A stretch of 64,000 bases of DNA, taken from the NCBI RefSeq assembly GCF_001524445.2, contig NZ_CP013417.1, forward strand, positions 3,348,001 through 3,412,000. The letters are read 5' to 3'. The translations under genes and the position numbers were made by a program. The DNA comes from Burkholderia savannae (GTDB lineage Bacteria > Pseudomonadota > Gammaproteobacteria > Burkholderiales > Burkholderiaceae). Below are positions 26,050-35,708 of this stretch, piece by piece. The notes under the pieces are model-generated. The model was not told the origin of the DNA. It searched no databases and saw only the letters and a list, made by a program, of their open reading frames with translations. Each line of letters opens with the position of its first letter. The first letter of the stretch is position 1.

Positions 26050-28565
26050 AATCCGCGCCGGATCGCGTGGCGCGCAGCGCCGCTCAATGGACGTTGATCG
26101 CGACGCCCGCCGGCGCGATCGCGCGGCCGAGCGAGCTCTCCGAAGCCGGCTGGTGCGCCGCGCCCGTGCCCGGCACGGTCGCGCAGGCGCTTGCCGGCGC
26201 GCGGCGCTTCGATCCGGCGCATCCGTATCCGCTCGGCGATAGCGACTACTGGTATCGAACGACGCTGCACGGCGCGGGGCCGCGCATCGTCCGGCTGAAC
26301 GGGCTCGCGACGATCGCCGAGGTCTGGCTCGACGACGCGCTGCTGCTCTGCTCGGACAACATGTACGTCGCGCACGACATCGCCGTGACGCTCGGCGGTG
26401 CGAATCGTCTTGCCCTCTGCTTCCGCTCGCTCGATCGCCACCTCGCCGCGCATGCGCCGCGGGGCCGCGCGCGCTGGCGCACGCGCCTCGTCGACACGCC
26501 CGCGCTGCGCGGCGTGCGCACGACGTTTCTCGGCCGGATGCCGGGCTGGTTCCCGGCGATCGAACCGATCGGGCCGTGGCGCTCGATCGAGATCGTGAAT
26601 CCGGCCGGCGCGCCGACGATCGTGCGCGACACGCTGCGCGCGACGCTAGACGGCCGCGACGGCGTGCTCGACGCCACGCTCGAATTCGCCGCGCCGCTCG
26701 CGCAAACGATGCGTGCGCGGCTCGTGTGCGGCGCGCACGCGGCGACGCTCGAGACAACCGGCCCGCGCACCGCGCGCGCAACGCTCAGGATTCCGAACGT
26801 CACGCCGTGGTGGCCGCACACGCATGGCGAACCGAAGTTGTACGACGTCGGCGTCGAAATCGGCGACGCGACGATTCCGCTCGCGCGAACCGGCTTTCGC
26901 ACGATCGCCGTCGAACGCGGCGGCGACGGCCGAGGCTTCGCGCTGTCGGTCAACGGCACGCCCGTCTTCGCGCGCGGCGCATGCTGGACGAGCGCCGACC
27001 CGCTCGGCCTGCAGGCCGATCCGGCCGCCTACCGCCGCGCGCTCACGCTCGCGCGCGACGCCGGCTGCAACATGATCCGCGTCGGCGGCACGATGACCTA
27101 CGAAGCCGACGCGTTCTACGCGCTGTGCGACGAGCTGGGGCTCCTCGTCTGGCAGGACTTCATGCTCGCGAACTTCGACTATCCGAGCGCCGATCCGCGT
27201 TTTGCCGAATCGCTGAAGCGTGAGGCCGAGCAGTTTCTCGGCCGGCATGCGGCGCGGCCGTCGATCGCGGTGCTGTGCGGCGGCAGTGAGATCGCGCAAC
27301 AGGCGGCGATGGTCGGACTTGCGCCCGACGAGCGCCGCGTGCCCGCGACCGAGCAACTGCTTGCCGAATTGTGCGCCACGCATCGGCCCGATGCGATCTA
27401 CGTCGCCGATTCGCCGCACGGCGGCGTGCTGCCGTTCGCGCCGCGCGAAGGCGTCGCGCACTACTACGGCGTCGGCGCGTACCTGCGGCCGCCTGAAGAC
27501 GCGCGCCGCGCCGGCGTGCGCTTCGCGAGCGAGTGCCTCGCGTTCGCGAACGTGCCGTGCGACGCAACCCTCGCGTCGATCGGCTCGCCCGCCGCGCACG
27601 AGCCCAGCTGGAAACGCGCAGTGCCGCGCGATCCGGGCGCGCCGTGGGATTTCGACGACGTGCGCGATCACTATCTGCGCACGCTGTACGGCGTCGAGCC
27701 CGCGCGTCTGCGCAGCTGCGACCCGGCGCGCTATCTCACGCTGTCGCGCGCGATCGTCGCCGACCTCATCGCGCAGACGCTGTCGGAGTGGCGGCGCGTC
27801 GGCTCGTCGTGCGCGGGCGCGCTCGTCTGGCAGTTCCAGGATGTGATGCCGGGCGCCGGCTGGGGCCTCGTCGACGCGCACGGACGGCCGAAATCCGCGT
27901 GGCATGCGCTGAAGCGCGTGTCGCAGCCGCGGCAGATCCTGCTCACCGACGAGGGACTCAACGGCCTCGACGTGCATGTGCTCAACGACGCGCCGACGCC
28001 GCTCGACGCGCGCATCGAGCTCGTCGCGCTGCGCGACGGGAAGACGCCGATCGCGCGCGCCGGCCGCACGTTGCGCATCGACGCGCACGCGGGCGAATGC
28101 GTGAACTCCGCCGACCTGCTGGGTCGTTTCTTCGACTTCACGTACGCATACCGTTTCGGCCCGCGCGAGCACGACGTCGTGATCGCATCGCTGCACGCGG
28201 CCGACGGCGCGCTGCTTTCGCAAGCGTTCCACTTCCCGGAACGCACCGCGCCGACCGTGTTCGAGCGCGCCGACATCGGCCTCGAGGCGAGCGCCGCCTA
28301 TCGCGACGGCCGCTGGTGCGTCGACGTGCAGACGCGTACGTTCGCGCGCTACGTGCACGTGTCCGCGCCCGGGCTGCTGCCCGACATCGACTGGTTTCAT
28401 CTCGCGCCGGGTGCCGCCGCGCGGATCGAGCTCGCCGCCGACCCTCACTCTCCCCATTCCCATGACAATCCGCCCGACGCGTCCGCCGCCCTCGCTGCGC
28501 CGCCCGCGATCGAGGTGCGAGCACTGAATTCCAACAAGACCATTCGCCCGAGGATAGAAAATTGA
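26046..28565 (+). CDS. Glycoside hydrolase family 2 protein (beta-mannosidase-like)
   Basis: An 839-residue GH2 protein of beta-mannosidase-like length: an N-terminal jelly-roll sugar-binding domain (WYRTTLHGAGPRIVRLNGLATIAEVWLDD), an Ig-like domain, and a TIM barrel (VNGTPVFARGACWTSADPL; MIRVGGTMTYEADAFYALCDELGLLVWQDFM). Candidate catalytic acids are E415 (LCGGSEIAQQ, where the usual Asn before the acid/base Glu is Ser) and E496 (RFASECLAF, nucleophile position). There is no signal peptide, so it would act in the cytosol. It overlaps both neighbours by four bases. It may trim or proof-read the mannose-containing repeat unit, or have been recruited for another reaction. Confidence 0.85.
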   Translation: MKSAPDRVARSAAQWTLIATPAGAIARPSELSEAGWCAAPVPGTVAQALAGARRFDPAHPYPLGDSDYWYRTTLHGAGPRIVRLNGLATIAEVWLDDALLLCSDNMYVAHDIAVTLGGANRLALCFRSLDRHLAAHAPRGRARWRTRLVDTPALRGVRTTFLGRMPGWFPAIEPIGPWRSIEIVNPAGAPTIVRDTLRATLDGRDGVLDATLEFAAPLAQTMRARLVCGAHAATLETTGPRTARATLRIPNVTPWWPHTHGEPKLYDVGVEIGDATIPLARTGFRTIAVERGGDGRGFALSVNGTPVFARGACWTSADPLGLQADPAAYRRALTLARDAGCNMIRVGGTMTYEADAFYALCDELGLLVWQDFMLANFDYPSADPRFAESLKREAEQFLGRHAARPSIAVLCGGSEIAQQAAMVGLAPDERRVPATEQLLAELCATHRPDAIYVADSPHGGVLPFAPREGVAHYYGVGAYLRPPEDARRAGVRFASECLAFANVPCDATLASIGSPAAHEPSWKRAVPRDPGAPWDFDDVRDHYLRTLYGVEPARLRSCDPARYLTLSRAIVADLIAQTLSEWRRVGSSCAGALVWQFQDVMPGAGWGLVDAHGRPKSAWHALKRVSQPRQILLTDEGLNGLDVHVLNDAPTPLDARIELVALRDGKTPIARAGRTLRIDAHAGECVNSADLLGRFFDFTYAYRFGPREHDVVIASLHAADGALLSQAFHFPERTAPTVFERADIGLEASAAYRDGRWCVDVQTRTFARYVHVSAPGLLPDIDWFHLAPGAAARIELAADPHSPHSHDNPPDASAALAAPPAIEVRALNSNKTIRPRIEN

Positions 28566-30514
28566 GACCAGTCAGATTCGACGATTGCTTAGGATGGCTG
28601 CATGAGGGACGCACGCGGCGCGGCGTCCTCATCTGCGAGGCGCTCGGGCACGAAGCGCTGTGGACGCACAAAGTGGTCCGCGCGCTCGCCGAGCGCCTCG
28701 CCGAAGACGGCATGTGGGTGTTGCGCTTTCATTACCCGTGCGCGGGCGATTCGGCGGGCGACGATCTCGCGCCGGGCCGGCTGCCCGCGAGCGTCGCGAG
28801 CGTGCGCCGCGCGCTCGCCGTGCTGCGCGATCAAGCGAGCGTCGATGGCGTCACGCTCGTCGGCCTGCGCGCGGGCGCCGCGTTCGCGATGCTCGCGCTC
28901 GCGGGCGACGACGCGCCCGCCGTCGATGCGTTCGTCGGGCTCGCGCCCGTGGTGCGCGGCCGCGCGTATCTGCGTGAGTTGTCGATCGTCCAAAAGCGCT
29001 GGCTGGATACAACGCCGCCCGCGATCCGCGAGCAGCATCACGTGGAACCGTGGCTCAACATTCTCGGCCATCGCTACCCGGCCGATTTCGTCGCCGATCT
29101 GAAGCAAGTCGATTTGAGCAACGCGGTCGCGACGACGATCGCGCTGCCGCGCGCCGCGTTGCTCGTCGACACCGACTATGGGGACAGTCCCGCGCTGCGC
29201 GCCGCGCTCGTCGCGCGCGGCGTGTCGACGCACATCGAATCGTTCCCGGGGTGGCCGAACGCGCTGCAGGAAGGCGCGCGCTCGCGCGTGCCGCACGCGG
29301 CGCTCGAATCCGTCGCGCGCTGGATCGGCCTCGGCGAACAGGCGGCGGCAGCGGAACCGATCGCGGCCGGCCACGCCGATCGCGCGGCCGCCGCGCATGC
29401 GCACGACGACGCGATCACCATTGCATCGCGCGCCGCGCGCAAGCCCGACATCGCGCACGCTCGCGACGCGCGTCATCATGCGCCCGCGCCGAATGCCGCG
29501 TCACCCATCACGTTCGCGTTCGACGGCATCGCCGAAACGCTCGTCCACATCGGACCGAAGCGGCTCGTCGGCACGCTGTGCGAGCCCGTCGCGCCCGCGC
29601 GCGCCGGCACGCCTTGCCTGCTGATCGCGAACACCGCGGCGAACCCGCGAAGCGCGGACGGCCGCATCGGCGTGCGTCTCGCGCGCACGCTTGCGCAGCG
29701 CGGCATCGCGTCGCTGCGGATCGACATCGAAGGCATCGGCGACAGCGGCGCGCACGCGCCGGACGATCAGGCCGAAGTGCTGTATTCCGATCCGGCCATC
29801 GCGGACGTCGCCACGGCCGTCGACTGGCTCGGCGCGCGCTGCCGGCGGCAGGTCGTCGCGTTCGGCGTGTGCTCGGGCGCGTTCGCCGCGCTGCATGCGG
29901 CCGCGCACGCGCGCGCGGCGGCCGGCGTGATCGCGGTCAATCTGCCGCGCTTCATCTGGCCGCGCGGGCTCACGATCGCCGAGGCGCGCAAACAGCAGAC
30001 GAATTCCGCGCGCGGCTATCTCGCATCGATGCGGGACTGGAGCAAATGGCGCCGTCTGCTGCGCGAGGGCCGCGATCTGCGCCCGGTGCTGAGCGCGCTG
30101 CGCCGCCACGTCACCGCGCGCCTGAGCGCGCCGGCGGGACGCCTCGCGGAGCGGCTCGGCCGCCGGCCGAAACCCGACACGCCGCGCGGCCTGATCAGGG
30201 CGCTCACCGACCGGAGCATCCACACGATGCTCGTCTACGGCGATTTCGATCCGGGCGTCGACGAGTTCACCCGCTACTTCGGCTCGCCGCGCCGCGCATT
30301 CAAGCGCTCGCCGCTCGTGAGCGTCGAGATGATCCGCTTGCTCGATCATTCGGTGTACGGCACGTCGGCCGCCGAGATGGTCATCGAGCTCTGCATCGAC
30401 ACGCTGACGGGCTGGGGAGACAGGACGCGCGGGCCGCAATTGCGACCCCGGCCGACGGGCGCACGGCACGGCGCGCCGCACGCGGCTTCCGCCGATGCCG
30501 CCGCGTCGCCCTGA
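28562..30514 (+). CDS. Tandem alpha/beta hydrolase (fusion of exosortase-A-type hydrolases 2 and 1)
   Basis: A 650-residue protein with two alpha/beta hydrolase domains. The first (about 1-260) has GLRAG at 101-105, with Arg where the nucleophile should be. The second (about 315-620) has GVCSG at 435-439, with Cys437 as nucleophile. A low-complexity Ala/His linker (about 258-312) joins them. The pair resembles the exosortase A system-associated hydrolases 2 and 1, usually separate genes in exopolysaccharide loci. It starts at TTG 28562, overlapping the GH2 stop (TTGA) with a GAGG upstream. The C-terminal about 30 residues are Arg/Pro/Ala-rich. It may remove a wrongly loaded acyl or aminoacyl group. 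Confidence 0.82.
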   Translation: MRPVRFDDCLGWLHEGRTRRGVLICEALGHEALWTHKVVRALAERLAEDGMWVLRFHYPCAGDSAGDDLAPGRLPASVASVRRALAVLRDQASVDGVTLVGLRAGAAFAMLALAGDDAPAVDAFVGLAPVVRGRAYLRELSIVQKRWLDTTPPAIREQHHVEPWLNILGHRYPADFVADLKQVDLSNAVATTIALPRAALLVDTDYGDSPALRAALVARGVSTHIESFPGWPNALQEGARSRVPHAALESVARWIGLGEQAAAAEPIAAGHADRAAAAHAHDDAITIASRAARKPDIAHARDARHHAPAPNAASPITFAFDGIAETLVHIGPKRLVGTLCEPVAPARAGTPCLLIANTAANPRSADGRIGVRLARTLAQRGIASLRIDIEGIGDSGAHAPDDQAEVLYSDPAIADVATAVDWLGARCRRQVVAFGVCSGAFAALHAAAHARAAAGVIAVNLPRFIWPRGLTIAEARKQQTNSARGYLASMRDWSKWRRLLREGRDLRPVLSALRRHVTARLSAPAGRLAERLGRRPKPDTPRGLIRALTDRSIHTMLVYGDFDPGVDEFTRYFGSPRRAFKRSPLVSVEMIRLLDHSVYGTSAAEMVIELCIDTLTGWGDRTRGPQLRPRPTGARHGAPHAASADAAASP

Positions 30515-30563
30515 CGACGACGCTCGCGCAAGCGCGCCGCATTCGCCTCGGCTCGCCGGCACG

Positions 30564-31952
<1,389 letters not shown>

Positions 31953-32699
31953 TGGTGCCTCCGATCATGAACTGACTGTGTGACTCGACGAATTCGTGTG
32001 TGGGCGAAAGCCGACAATCGTCCGCCTACCGGCAATACAGTGCGAGATGGGAGGGTGTCGCGCCCCGCCCGTACACGATGCCGGGACGCACCCGTTCGTA
32101 TCGTTCGGGAGCGCACGTCAGATGCCTCGTTGGTCTCTGATTGATGGTTAGATTTCGCAAAGAAAGCGGCGACGTATCGTTTCGGCCGCGTTTTCATTCA
32201 TGCGGCGCGCCGCGCAATCGGCAAGCGGCCCTGAACGAGCGACGCATGGCCGGCTCCGAAAGCCGAGGCACACGTCGAATCGCCCGTTGGCCGGGCTCGT
32301 TGAACTCGTCCGGTCGGATCGCGCGGCATGCCGCGTGATCTTTTTCACCTCGCTCTCAGGATGGCTTTACAGCGTCGTGCTCGTGAAGCCGACTGTCGAA
32401 GTTACTCTACCATTCGCGCTCTTTTGCGATCGATTTCCAACCGTGATTTGACCATCGTTGACCATTTATTGGGCAATTGACACGGCCCGAATAGGACACT
32501 TTCACCCCTGCCCGTTCATTGTCGCGCAGTCGCGCCGTAATGTTTGTGTATGAATGAAACAAATTCCTCCAGATCCGCCGTTTTGCGCCCGATATTATTG
32601 AGATAAGACATGTGTGCAATTCCGTTCGATCGTTTCATTGAAAGTCTCTTCGAGTTGTCCGTGTACCTCGTTTATGCCGCTTGAATGTGCCTCGCGCGT
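31953..32699. other. Gap between sigma-54 activator and PAP2 gene
   Basis: About 750 bases without a credible gene; the right half is AT-rich. It contains a short direct repeat TTGACCAT-CG-TTGACCAT (32448-32465). A TTGACA box at about 32477-32482 lacks a clear -10. The activator's own promoter (reading left) is expected near 31980-32160. Confidence 0.5.
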
Positions 32700-33389
32700 T
32701 CAGCGCGCATCGTCGTCGAGCCAGACGCGGCTCCATTCCGCGATTTTCGGCGCCGCGTGCGAGATCCACGCGCTCACGGGCGCGCTGCGCCCATAGCACG
32801 ACACCGCGATCGTGCAGGCAGCCGCGACGAACAGGATCGTCGATCGCGAAACGCTTGCCGGACGCCGTACCGCGATGGCGCCGGCGCGCACGCGCTCAAT
32901 GCGGCGTGCGCGTAGCGGTGCCGAACCCGCCGGATCGGCTTGTGCGGCGCTTGCGCGACGCAAACGGCTTGCCGTCAGCAGCGCGACGCCCGCGCCGACC
33001 AGCCAGCCCGATGCGATTTCGGACCACGAATGAAATCCGAGCAGCACGCGCGAAACGCCGATCGCGAGCGCGAATGCGAGGCCCGCCGCGATCGCGCGCC
33101 GCACGTGCGCGTCGCGCACGCAGATCGCCGCGACGAGCGGATACACCGCCGCGCCGAGCATCGTGTGACCGCTTACACCGGTGAAACGCCACGCGGCAAT
33201 GCCGATTCCCCAGCCCGCATAGACAAATTTCGTCAACGCGACGAGACCCGCCGCGCAAGCGAAGCCGAACGCCCAATAAAGCGCGGCGCGACGGCGCCCG
33301 GTCGCCGCGAGCCAGCTCAGCACCGCGACGGCGAGCGGCGCCGTGAGAAACGGATCGCCAAAATTGGTCAGCAGGAAAAGAAGTCGCAT
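32700..33389 (-). CDS. PAP2-family membrane phosphatase
   Basis: A 229-residue membrane protein with about six hydrophobic segments. The phosphatase motifs are SGHT (in FTGVSGHTMLGAA) and SRVLLGFHSWSE (the SRxxxxxHxxxD-like box, with Glu for the final Asp). The first lysine/arginine motif is weak. In a polysaccharide locus this fits an undecaprenyl-pyrophosphate phosphatase that recycles the lipid carrier in the periplasm. It follows the glycosyltransferase by 27 bases on the same strand. Confidence 0.83.
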   Translation of the reverse strand: MRLLFLLTNFGDPFLTAPLAVAVLSWLAATGRRRAALYWAFGFACAAGLVALTKFVYAGWGIGIAAWRFTGVSGHTMLGAAVYPLVAAICVRDAHVRRAIAAGLAFALAIGVSRVLLGFHSWSEIASGWLVGAGVALLTASRLRRASAAQADPAGSAPLRARRIERVRAGAIAVRRPASVSRSTILFVAAACTIAVSCYGRSAPVSAWISHAAPKIAEWSRVWLDDDAR

Positions 33390-33416
33390 TGCGTCGGATC
33401 GAGGAAACGCTCGCGC

Positions 33417-34706
33417 TCAGATGCGCGCGAGCGTGTCGCTTCGGGAAGCGTCGAGCGGCGAGGTCGGCGCGGCGCGCTCGACGGACGCGCCGTCGTCCGT
33501 CGCGACGCCCGATGCGAGCGGCTCGGCCTGCGCCGAGGCGACGATCGAGGCGTTGTGCGCCGGCGCGGCGCCGGAAGTCTCGCCCAATTCCGCTTGCAGC
33601 GCGGCGTAGCCTTCGAGCACGAAACGCGAGAATGCCGAGCGGAATCGCGCGGCGCTGAAACGCTGCGCGTTTGCGCGGCACGCGTGCGGATCGAACGTAC
33701 CCGCGGGCATTGCCTCGAACCGGTCGATTGCATCGATCAGCGCGTCGCACGTCTGCTTCGCATAGAAAAGCCCTGTCGGCACCGGGCCTGCCGCGCGCAC
33801 CGATTCGCACACGCCGCCCTTGCCGTACGCGATCACGGGCGTGCCGCATGCCTGCGCCTCGACGGGCGAAATGCCGAAATCCTCTTCCGCCGCGAACACG
33901 AACGCCTTCGCGCGCTGCAGATGATCGTGCAGCACGTCGAACGACTGATAGCCGAGCAGCGTGACGTTCGGCCCCGCGAGCGCGCGGATCTTCTCTGCCT
34001 CGGGGCCGTCGCCGATCACGACGAGCCGGCGCGACGGCATGTGCGAGAACGCCTCGACGATCAGGTCGATGCGCTTGTAGGGCACGAGGCGCGATGCGGT
34101 CAGATAGAAATCTTCCTTCGTGTCGCGCAGCGCGAGATGATCGACGTCGACGGGCGGATAGATGACCGTCGCGTCGCGGCGATACGTCTTACGAATGCGG
34201 CGCGCGACGAAGTGCGAGTTCGCCGCGAGCAGATCGACGCCGTTCGCGGAGCGCGCATCCCAATTGCGGATGTAATGCAGCAGCGTGCGCGCGAGCGCGG
34301 ATTTCACGCCGCGCGCGAGCCCCGCCTCGTTCAGATACTGATGCTGCAGATCCCACGCATAGCGAACGGGCGAATGCACGTAGCTCGCGTGCAGTTGGTC
34401 CGGGCCGTTCAGCACGCCCTTCGCGACCGCATACGAACTCGACAGGATCAGGTCGTAGCCGGACAGATCGAACTGCTCGATCGCGAGCGGAAAGAGCGGC
34501 AGGTAGCTGCGGTACTTGCTGCGCGCGAACGGCAATTTCTGGATGAACGAAGTGTGTACCGGCCGGCCACGCAGGCACGAGCGGTCGTCGAGAAAATCGA
34601 CGAGGCTGTAGATGTCGGCCTGCGGAAAACAGTCGATCATCTGCGCAAGCACGCGCTCCGCGCCGCCATACACCACCAGCCAGTCGTGAACGATTGCTAC
34701 CTTCAA
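33417..34706 (-). CDS. Glycosyltransferase, GT4 family
   Basis: A 429-residue GT-B enzyme. The N-terminal acceptor domain begins MKVAIVHDWLVVYGGAERV, with YVHSPVRYAWDLQHQY. The C-terminal donor domain has YLTASRLVPYKRIDLIVEAF and the signature EDFGISPVEAQACGTPVIAYGKGG. The last about 50 residues are an Ala/Ser-rich tail. It starts at the ATG at 34704-34706. The VHDWLVVYGGAE type resembles mannosyltransferases of biofilm polysaccharide loci. It is the first gene of a two-gene unit with the PAP2 phosphatase, divergent from the acetyltransferase gene. Confidence 0.88.
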   Translation of the reverse strand: MKVAIVHDWLVVYGGAERVLAQMIDCFPQADIYSLVDFLDDRSCLRGRPVHTSFIQKLPFARSKYRSYLPLFPLAIEQFDLSGYDLILSSSYAVAKGVLNGPDQLHASYVHSPVRYAWDLQHQYLNEAGLARGVKSALARTLLHYIRNWDARSANGVDLLAANSHFVARRIRKTYRRDATVIYPPVDVDHLALRDTKEDFYLTASRLVPYKRIDLIVEAFSHMPSRRLVVIGDGPEAEKIRALAGPNVTLLGYQSFDVLHDHLQRAKAFVFAAEEDFGISPVEAQACGTPVIAYGKGGVCESVRAAGPVPTGLFYAKQTCDALIDAIDRFEAMPAGTFDPHACRANAQRFSAARFRSAFSRFVLEGYAALQAELGETSGAAPAHNASIVASAQAEPLASGVATDDGASVERAAPTSPLDASRSDTLARI

Positions 34707-35081
34707 ACAGGAAGTCCTTTTGATGTGCGCAAAGGCGCGTCGAATCGAACGCAGGTCGCGTCGTCAGCGAGCGGCGCGGGTGGCACGGTGGCGCGTCGTC
34801 ATCGCATCGCGGCCATTATCCGAACAAGCTCGCACGCCCTATGTGCGGAAGCGCACAGTACGCAGGGATCGGCGCCGCGCCTCGTGTGCACCGCACACAT
34901 CGGCGGCGCGCCGCACACCGCGTCCCGCTCGCAACGCGCACGGTACGCTTTCGAACAGAACGGCCGGAGGTCCGCTCGTATCGTTGCGTCCATAGGCCGC
35001 ATCGGAAACTTCTCATGTCGCGGCGCACCAAACCCGCGCCGCACGACGCGGCACGCGGCCCTGAACCGAGGAATCTCCATC
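34707..35081. promoter_or_regulatory. Divergent promoter region with paired TGTGCG-type palindromes
   Basis: About 375 bases between a glycosyltransferase (-) and the acetyltransferase/GDP-mannose unit (+). No gene. Two related inverted repeats stand 42 bases apart: TGTGCG-GAAG-CGCACA (34842-34857) and GTGTGC-ACC-GCACAC (34884-34898), a likely pair of sites for one regulator. A perfect TGGCACG (34782-34788) lacks a proper -12 element. Confidence 0.45.
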
Positions 35082-35708
35082 ATGGACTGGACATGCTGCG
35101 AATTCAGGTATCTGAATTCGAACGAGCTTTACATGATCCTTCGCGCACGCAATGCAGTCCTCGTCGTCGAGGATGCGCACACGTATCTCGACATCGACGG
35201 CAAGGACGAATTCGCTATCCACGTGTTCGCAACGGACAAGCGCGGCGAACGGCCGTCGATCGCCGCCTACGCGCGTCTCTTGCCGGGTGACGACATCGAT
35301 CCCGAAACGACGATCGACAAGATCCTGACGAGCGCCGCGCATCGTGACGACCGCACGATCGACGCGTTGATCGAACACGTGCTGGCCGCCGCGCACGCGC
35401 GCTGGCCCGATGCGCCGGTGCGCGTGCAGGTGAGCGCGCACCGCGAAGACTTTTACAGCCGCTTCGGCTTCCGCAAGGTCGACGGGCCGTATCTCGAGCA
35501 CGGCGCGCCGTACATCGGCATGCTGCGCCCGGCGAGCAGCCCGTCGAAGGCCGTGCGCGATCTGCTCGATCGCGTCGGCACCGCGACGAGCGCGGGCGCC
35601 GTTGCAACGGCTGCACCGCGCACGACGCGCCAAGCCGACGCCGACTCCACCAACGAGCGCTACGCGCTCGCCGGCCGCCTTCCGGCCGATTCCGGAATGA
35701 ACCGATGA
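35082..35708 (+). CDS. GNAT acetyltransferase, ElaA-like
   Basis: A 208-residue GNAT protein whose order of motifs matches ElaA: MDWTCCEFRYLNSNELYMILRARNAVLVVEDAHTYLDIDGKD, YARLLPGDD, and the closing EDFYSRFGFRKVDGPYLEHGAPYIGM. The C-terminal about 45 residues are a Thr/Ala-rich extension. The ATG at 35082 has GAGGA upstream. Its stop overlaps the start of the next gene (ATGA), tying it to GDP-mannose synthesis. It could acetylate the sugar or polymer, but the ElaA family has no firmly known substrate. Confidence 0.85.
   Translation: MDWTCCEFRYLNSNELYMILRARNAVLVVEDAHTYLDIDGKDEFAIHVFATDKRGERPSIAAYARLLPGDDIDPETTIDKILTSAAHRDDRTIDALIEHVLAAAHARWPDAPVRVQVSAHREDFYSRFGFRKVDGPYLEHGAPYIGMLRPASSPSKAVRDLLDRVGTATSAGAVATAAPRTTRQADADSTNERYALAGRLPADSGMNR

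Noticed and set aside
32448..32482. Promoter at TTGACCAT direct repeats and TTGACA in the gap after the sigma-54 activator
   Set aside because: No matching -10 box, and no plus-strand gene follows that could be driven by it.
34782..34799. Second possible sigma-54 promoter (TGGCACG) before the acetyltransferase gene
   Set aside because: The -12 region reads CGCG with the wrong spacing; only the -24 half matches.
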